The notes beneath the pieces were generated by a model that ran no database searches, was not told where the DNA came from, and saw nothing but the letters and a program-made list of their open reading frames with translations. A stretch of DNA of 49,378 nucleotides from Mesostigma viride (Eukaryota; Streptophyta; Mesostigmatophyceae; Mesostigmatales; Mesostigmataceae): the NCBI GenBank assembly GCA_009746045.1, contig RPFO01001609.1, positions 1 to 49,378 of the forward strand, in the 5' to 3' direction. Position numbers and translations under genes: made by a program. Below are positions 42,821 to 49,378 of the stretch, one piece after another. Within the stretch, counting starts at the first letter, position 1, and each line of letters opens with the position of its first letter.

Positions 42821-43958
42821 AAAGAAAGGAGGGCTCTCAGCCGAGGACAAGGAACTGTCCCTCGTGCCTGATAACCACCTTATTGCCTCCCCTGCTATAG
42901 AATAATGCTTTCAAAACACATACTTTGCACAGTCTGATGATGAAGCCGCACATGCGGAGTTTATTGAGAAAGTTAATACAATTACAACACGTTGATAGTC
43001 TCAATATCGATGCACTCCATGCTCACGAGCCCGCAGTTAGGCAGCGCTCCATGACATGCTACCGGCCTTGCTCCCAAGAAAAGGGAGAAACACGAAGGCC
43101 ACTAACGAGAGACTCGAAGAGACTACACGCTGCGTGAGAGTCCTCTTCGACTATGAACCAAACCATTCGTCATGCCACACGCATGACACACGCCACACTT
43201 GTCAGTCCAGCCAGGAATGCCAAAACTATCTTGCTGCCTGAACCATGCGAATAGAAACCGCATTCCAGTTGCCGTCCTGGCTTTCTACCACACATGCCAA
43301 CAAAAGCAGGAAGGCATCCCGACAAATCTAAATTGCTACCCTGTTGCCGATCTCATCTCCTAGAGGCTCCGGCATTTCTGTCCCTGGGAATGTCCGACAT
43401 TGAGTCACGTCCAGCAAGGTCGAAGCATAATATCCTTCAGACAATCTGCACGCTCACACCTTGCGTGTGAGTGGCCCAGCAAACATTGCGTCTAATCGTT
43501 CCTTTCTAGAAGAAATCCCTTTTTAGGGCTGCCAGCGATTTCGCATTCATTCCAGCGATCTGGCTCCGCACCGCAAATTGTCCTTTTCCATTTTCTGTCC
43601 AGTCCTCATAACGTTGACCCGCTATTCTACACCACAAAGACACCTGGCCTGTCAATAGCCTCGGCGCTGTTGAAGTCCAGCAGTCCAGCTTCAGCTCCAG
43701 CTGTCCACTAACACGCGTATGATCCTCTCGACGCTGCACACTTGTGCTGCCGTCCGCTCAAGTCAGTGCTGCGCGCCCAGCTGTGCCTGGCCCGGCGCGC
43801 GTGCACGTACACTTTCGTCCGCTCTTATGCTGCAAGTGCTAGTGTCCCCCCCGGTCACTAGCCTTTGTCGAAAATGCGTAGAAGACAAATTCCTTGCGCA
43901 CGTCACCGGTCTTGTGCATAGTGGGCGCCCGGATGACATAGCGCGCGTCCGTGACAGC
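42821..43958. other. Spacer between 143-bp direct repeats; no gene recognised
   Basis: No motif-bearing ORF. The layout (143-bp direct repeats around 1.14 kb) is TRIM-like, but TG...CA ends, a primer-binding site and a polypurine tract are not evident. Confidence 0.4.
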
Positions 43959-44101
43959 TGTCGCGTCTGCGTGCCACAATCTCCGGCGCCACCATGGCGG
44001 CTGGCCACTCAGCTTAATTTGGTAAAACCCAAATGAGCTGAGCTGATGTGCCTGCCTTAACTGCATGCCCTGTGGGGTGGGCGAGGACCTGTCCCATGAT
44101 T
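43959..44101 (+). repeat. 143-bp direct repeat, copy 2
   Basis: Second copy, ending 26 bp before the stop of the gypsy pol. No copy was found at the other (5') side of the gypsy element. Confidence 0.92.
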
Positions 44102-44127
44102 CCCCCCCTCGCTGGCGACCGGCCCCA

Positions 44128-47100
44128 TCACGAAGACAGCGATCGTACCAAGACAAGGGCAGCGGTGACCGCAGTCAAGCTGCGGGAGGTAAACTGCGCA
44201 GCGGTGCACACTGGACAAAACCAATCCCCCTCCGGAATGCTGGTGACCACGGGCTGCAAGCACTGCATGTGCCAACCACAGTTACACTGATCACACAATA
44301 ACATGGACTCCGCCTGATCGACCCGGTGACAAACCTGACACTGGGCGTCCTTGACTCGGCGAGATGTGTGCGGTTGGAGGTCGTGGACCAAATTGGGCAG
44401 TGAGCAGGGACTGAGATTGCTGAGGTTGTCTGTCGTACGGCTCCCGTCGGCGCCCTCCAAAATTGCCACTCCCGATGGTTTGATAGCCACAATGCGCAAA
44501 ATGGTGGGCCCCGCCTCCACATCCAAAGTGTGCTTCAGCTGAGTGCGCAGGAAAACATACTGCCCTGGCCTAAACCGCAGCTGGCGAGCCATGTATGCGC
44601 CCCCCCGGCGCTGAGCGTAACGCAGGGAGTCCCTGTGCTGAGCAATGAACAAGTTGTTCATCGCGATGGGCATGACCTTCTTAAAAGTCTCTGCCCTGGC
44701 CAGCACCTCAACCAAAAATTGCTGAGCGTTGTCGAAGGCCATGGGTTCGGGGTGCGCAACCTGTGCCTCCGTAGGCAAAAGAGGATTACGCCCGAACAGA
44801 AGGAAATACGGGGAGAAGGTAGCGAGAGACTCCTGGGGAGACATGCGATAACCCATGGCAATCCATGCCAACTCGCGATCCCACCTGGCCGACTCCGGCA
44901 CCTGCAGGCTCCACTTGCGCAGCGCCTGCTTGACGGTCTGCACCAATCTCTCAGCCAAACCATTGGCCTGAGGATGCTCCCGAGAAGTGCGACGGTGATC
45001 AATAAGACATCCATCCAGCAACTCCTGGAACTCACCCCTGAACTCACCACCCTGGTCCGTGACTACCTCCGCGGGAGCCCCAAACCTGGTGATGATGTCT
45101 GCAAAATGCTTCGCTGTGGTAGCGGCATGCTTGTCAGCAATGGGGATCAACTCAACCCATTTGCTAAAGCTCTCCACGCATACCATGACATAGAGGTTGC
45201 CGTCAGGGCTCTCCTGAAACGGCCCGCACAGATCGACGTGCCAGCGATAAAACAAGCCCTTGATGGGAAGCGACATCAGCTCCTTGGCACCATGATCTGC
45301 GCTAAAGTTAGCCTTGGTTCGAGCACACGGGACACAGCTGGCCACTACCTGGGCCACTGTGTGTCGCATGTTATTCCACCAATAGCTGGTCCGTACGAGG
45401 CTGAGCGTGCGATTGCCACCCAAGTGACCATACCGCTCGTGGTACGCCTGCACTATAGCAACGCGCTTGTCAGGCGGTGGGACGACCACCCTACGCTTGC
45501 CCAACAGCTTGTACAAAACCCCATCTTCCCAACCATAGGTTGCAGCCCTGTGCTGCACCCTGTTCAACTCCGTCGCCTTCTGAGCAGGAGTCCAATCGAC
45601 TGGAGTAGGAGTCAAGACAGCACCCTGCACTTGCTCCAAAACTCGACCATCTAGCCAGATATCAGCGGTGTAGCAATCAGCAAGAGAGCTACGCGCTAAG
45701 AGAGCCTGCACAGCGATCAGCTGCTGCAGAGAAGGATCAATGTCAAAGGACAGAGACCTACCCTCTTCCATAGCGCACACAGCTTTGGATGGCGTGAATG
45801 GCGACGGCCGCACCGGGTCGTCGCTGATGCCGAAGTCCGCCACAGAGTACTCGACACTGCGCCACCACGCCTCCTCCTCATCGTCGGCCGCATACCCAGC
45901 AGCGTTCACAAAGACCACAGAACCCGACGAGCCCTCGGCACCCATGGCCCGGGCTCCAGTGTGGTCAACAGTGGTAGGCATGGCGTATCGGGATAGCACA
46001 TCGGCGTTGACATGGTCCTTGCCGGCCCGATGCACAATGGTCATGTGGTACTCCTGGATAATCATGGCCCATCGGGCGAGCTTACCCGTCAGGTTGGTGT
46101 TGGTCATTAGCCACTGAAGCGGCTGGTGGTCTGTCACCAGAGTAAACACGCGCCCAACTAAATACGGGCGAAAGTGCTTGATGGCCCACACCACAGCCAG
46201 TGCCTCCCCCTCATAGGAAGAATACCGGCTCTCCGCTGGGTTGTTGCTGCGACTAGCATAAGCAATAACGTGCTCGCGCCCATCACCATCCTTTTGCGCC
46301 AAGACCGCACCCAGTCCTACCTTGGACCAGTCGGTATATAACACAAACGGCAAAGCATAGTCAGGGGCGCGCAGAATCGGGGCCGACGTGAGCTCCTGCT
46401 TGATTGTCTCGATGGCGCGTTGCTGTGCGGGACCCCACGCCCACACGCACCCCTTCTTGAGTAACTCGGTCAAGGGCTTCACCTTGCTGCTGAAGTTCTC
46501 AATGTAACCTCGGTAATAGCCAGCCAAACCCAAATACGCCCGCACCCCTGAGACATCCGTGGGTACGGCGGCCTGCACAATGGATTCGACCTTGGCGGCA
46601 TCAGGCGTCCGGCCACCCGGCACAATCTGATGACCAAGGAATGAGAGGGTCCGCTGGGCGAACTTGCACTTCTCAGGGTGCAGCCGCATATTATGCTCCT
46701 CGAGAGCCAAGCGAACCTGCTCCAAGTGCGCCAGGTGCTCCTCAAATGTCGCGCTAAAGACGATTACATCATCAATGTAACAAGCGGCGAAAGGAAGACC
46801 TGCAAGCACTTTGTCCATAGCTCGTTGGAAAACAGCACTAGCGTTGCGGTGCCCAAAGGGCATGCGCACCCACTCATACAAATTGCCCCCCCCAGAATGC
46901 AAGCTTCCGCTGATCCTCCGGCGCAACTGCGATCTGATGAAAGCCGCTACGCAGGTCCAGCGAGGACACAAACTTCACATGAGGAGATATCTTATCCAGG
47001 ACATCATCCACACGTGGCATGGGGTAACGGTCCACGGGTGTGTGTGCATTCAGCAACCGCAGATCGGTGGCCATGCGCATACCCGTCCATGCCCCGGTGA

Positions 47101-47975
47101 TAGCGTCCTTCTTGGGCGCAACGACAACGGCAGCGGCATAGCTGGAGGAAGATTGCCTGATGATACCGGCATCCTCTAACTCCTTGCATTGCTCGGCTAC
47201 AAAATCCAACTCGGCCTGACTCAGGCGATGCTGGCGTCGGAACAAAGGTGTCAGTGTCCAATGGAACACGCATGGTCCCACCATTGAAACACCCCAGTTC
47301 ATCACTTGTGAAAGCGAAGGCCCCCCTTGCAGTGCCTAGCCACTTTAGCATGGCTGAGCGCTGCGCATCAGAAAGGTGTTCGCCAATAGCCCAGGGGTGC
47401 GTATCCGCGGGATCACCCACAGCTACCGCATGTGCCTCAAGATGCGGCGCCCTAGCCGCATCGTCGTGGAACAAGGAAAAGGCTGCCACGCCTGGTGTGA
47501 CACCCACCGCCGGAGCCTCGCGTGCCGCACGGTGTATTACCCGATGCAGCGTGGGCTCGCCGGCCAGCACGGTGCTGGTCAGCAGGGCGGTCATGAGAAT
47601 GATAGTCCACACCTGTCGCAGACGCCACCCCCATGCTGATGAAGTCCCCGTCGCTGCAGGGCGCTTCAGTTTGGCTGCGCGCGCCTCAACCTGCTGAGGC
47701 GGATTGGCTGGGGACGCCCCCCCAGACTGGCGCACGGCAACCGATGCAAGCAGCACATACCCGACCTGCAACACCGACATAGCCTGGCCTATCAAAGACC
47801 AGCGCTCACTCTCGAGCACGCCCGGCAGCGCCGAGGCCCCGACATGAAAACCCATGCTGGCCTCACGAAATTCTGCGGGTGGCTGCACCAACAGACCGGT
47901 GGTAGTGTCCCAAACGAGACCCTTACCCCGATCACGGTATGCTGTCGACCCTTGGTAACTGACCAGGGTCGGCAT
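44128..47975 (-). pseudogene. Ty3/gypsy pol: RT, RNase H, integrase and PHD finger (two frameshifts)
   Basis: Order on the minus strand: an N-terminal part (47975-47260) with two hydrophobic segments and the pre-RT text IGEHLSDAQRSAMLKWLG; RT fingers in a second frame (SSYAAAVVVAPKKD, FVSSLDLRSGFHQIAVAPED); then the main frame with EWVRMPFGHRNASAVFQRAM, CYIDDVIVFS and LSFLGHQI. RNase H: LYTDWSKVGLGAVLAQ, YEGEALAVVWAI, DHVNADVLSR. Integrase: H-H-C-C zinc domain (YHERYGHLGG, CVPCARTKA) and D-D-E core (WHVDLCGPF, VVTDQGGEF, NGLAERLVQ). A PHD finger follows at 44204-44340. The breaks lie near 47250 and in the C run near 46890. No aspartic protease, gag or LTR pair was identified. Confidence 0.92.
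44204..44340 (-). other. PHD zinc finger at the C-terminus of the gypsy integrase
   Basis: CQVCHRVDQAESMLLCDQC, CGWHMQC and GDWFCPVC supply all eight C4HC3 ligands with normal spacing. It stands where many chromoviruses carry a chromodomain, so it may guide integration to marked chromatin; that role is inference. Confidence 0.9.
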
Positions 47976-48558
47976 TCATCAGCACGGACTTGGCCACCAT
48001 GCTGACCTGACCTACGAGAACGGTGGCTTAGTGGAAAGCCCCGTGTCTGTGTCAGGTTGGCAGGGTCCGGCTAGTAAGCCGTACGCTATGACGGCGGTTA
48101 AAGTCAACGTGATTTTTCAATCCGTTGCGCGCCTTAGCATGACCACCGTGTCCGCTGTATGCGCTGGTGGTCAACAAGTGTGATTCCGCACTACTCGGGT
48201 GATGTCCTGCTCGCGCCATGGTTCAGGTGGACTATAGGGCGGAGGAGGCATTCTTACATCCCTGATTGGGATGGGGCTGGCCTGAAGCGGGCCAGTGTGC
48301 CGGTCTCATGCTCAGTTCTTCAGCCGGGGCTGCACGCCCAACCCTTCCGCGGCTGCGGGCGGTGGTGGAGTCAGCATGGTGGAGGTACGGCGGCGGGCTC
48401 ATCGGCGTGGACAAGCATCGGACGGTGCTGCCTCAGCCAACGGAGAGCATTGCCAAGAGCGCACGCAGTGGTCGCTGATGCTGTACGTCCACGCGGCAGC
48501 GGCTATGCGCAAAGCGGGTGACTGAAAGCCGTCATCACCATTCCTCAGATGGCCAGCC
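47976..48558. other. Gap between the gypsy pol and the methyltransferase; possible coding remnants
   Basis: The plus strand has short pieces that look coded but shift frame, such as MVQVDYRAEEAFLH (48219-48260) and QWSLMLYVHAAAAMRKAGD (about 48467-48525). They may be the N-terminal region of the methyltransferase protein. No LTR end was recognised. Confidence 0.35.
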
Positions 48559-49378
48559 ATGGCCTCACTTTGGTGCAACGGGGTCTCTGAGGCCAAGGTA
48601 ATTTTTTCTGCTGCAATCTTACCGCAGGCCCCTGATTTTGCCAAGGGTGCGGTAGTGTTGGAACTGTTTGCGGGGATCGGAGGGGGCATTGCAGGCTTTT
48701 TGGCCGCAGGCGGCGTGTGCCGTAAACTCATCGCGGTAGAGCCATCGCACAAGGCGCGTCAGGTGTACTTCAGTCACTGTGGCGTGTTGTCGCGAGAGTA
48801 TCCCGCGCAGTTTCCGCCATCAGCATGGCGTGACCCGTTTGGGAATGTCCTCAAGATATCCGAGCCATCGGTGAGGTGCAGGTGCAGCAGTTGTTGCGCA
48901 GGCATCATGCCATCGACTTGGTAATTGCGGGTTGGGAGTGCCAGGGCCTGACCAGGCAGGCAAGGGCGGGGGCTAGCCGATCCGCTAGCGCGCTGTTCTG
49001 GGAACTGTTGCGTGTGGTGGGACTGTTGCAGTCACGTCAGCCCCATCCGCCTGCGTATCTGTTTGAGAACGTTTGTGGCGGGTGACAGCCCCATCAGGCG
49101 GTACGGGAGGACTGGGCTACAATCGTGGCACTCCTGGGGGAGCCCATCGTGTGTGACAACGCAGGGCTGGGTGGGCTCACGCATCGTTTGCGTGCCTATT
49201 GGACCAACGTGGCGTGTGCGACCGATGTGCAGGCGGTCTTGGGGGCCGTAGCAAGGCAGCATCCGAGTGTGTCTGCGGAGGTAGCATTGCCTTCCACCTA
49301 GTCACGCAGAAGGTGGATAGCGAGGATCGCCCACCGTATGCACGCTCAACCGGGTCGGGAGCCCCATGTGTTTGCAAC
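48559..49378 (+). pseudogene. C5 cytosine DNA methyltransferase, broken and cut by the window end
   Basis: Frame 1 gives motif I VVLELFAGIGGGIAGFLAAG and then AVEPSHKARQVYFSHCG (motif II-like acidic residue). After a one-base shift near 48855, QDIRAIGEV (motif III-like) leads to IDLVIAGWECQGLTRQ. This is the motif IV site with the catalytic Cys but Glu-Cys-Gln in place of Pro-Cys-Gln. AYLFENV (motif VI) follows, then an in-frame TGA at 49083-49085. The same frame continues with GLGGLTHRLRAYWTNVA (motif VIII-like). Another shift near 49290 opens a frame to the window end (ending GSGAPCVCN). These enzymes methylate cytosine with S-adenosylmethionine. ENV and YWTN recall DNMT3/DRM-type enzymes. 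It is divergent to the gypsy pol. Confidence 0.8.

Noticed and set aside
42678-44101. 143-bp repeats as the LTRs of the gypsy element
   Set aside because: Both copies lie on the 3' side of pol and none was seen beyond 47975.
44530-45654. 374-codon plus-strand ORF
   Set aside because: Antisense to the gypsy integrase, whose catalytic motifs are intact in the minus frame.

Overview
This is eukaryotic nuclear DNA. It has GT-AG introns, long satellite arrays and many eukaryotic transposable elements. The mix (Ty1/copia, Ty3/gypsy, tyrosine-recombinase retroelement, APE-type LINEs, hAT), the moderately high GC and the style of the element proteins fit a green alga, perhaps of the volvocine or chlamydomonad kind. 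That placement is inference; nothing in the window proves it. I recognise only one host gene.

Layout. (1) Positions 1-5163 are a continuous C/T-rich minisatellite of about 25 bp per unit. (2) Positions 5240-5357 and 8316-8497 are the last two exons of a FAHD1-like gene (fumarylacetoacetate hydrolase family, plus strand), so the minisatellite probably lies in its preceding intron. The intron between the two exons holds a dispersed repeat and two tetranucleotide arrays. (3) Positions about 10200-21590 are a five-level nest of elements whose junctions can be read from target-site duplications (TSDs): LINE-B holds a solo copia LTR (TSD CCAGC), which is followed by LINE-A (16-bp TSD), which holds a full copia element (TSD CGAGG, LTRs with no difference seen), whose gag holds a MITE-like element. 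(4) Positions about 22800-26320 hold fragments of an RT-like ORF, two more LINE fragments and a free PHD finger. (5) Positions 26636-38839 are a 12.2-kb hAT transposon with an exact 8-bp TSD. It carries its own broken transposase and an 8.2-kb nested block (27107-35340) that contains a tyrosine-recombinase retroelement. (6) Positions 38848-42720 are the interrupted RT-like ORF, a second CAGTG-ended element with a short LINE inside, and an inverted RT-like copy with a RING-H2 finger. (7) Positions 44128-47975 are a Ty3/gypsy pol with an intact PHD finger after the integrase. (8) Positions 48559 to the end are a broken C5 cytosine methyltransferase on the plus strand, cut by the window edge.

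The elements do not form a pathway; each is a self-replicating unit or its remains. The most unusual features are a -1 frameshift signal (GGGAAAC before TAG) between gag and pol of the copia element; a protease-like domain placed after, not before, its integrase; a 2A-like motif between the RNase H and recombinase domains of the tyrosine-recombinase element; PHD fingers on the gypsy integrase and beside a LINE; and a methyltransferase pseudogene next to a gypsy element.

All calls come from reading the sequence and the translations by eye. No alignment or database search was run.
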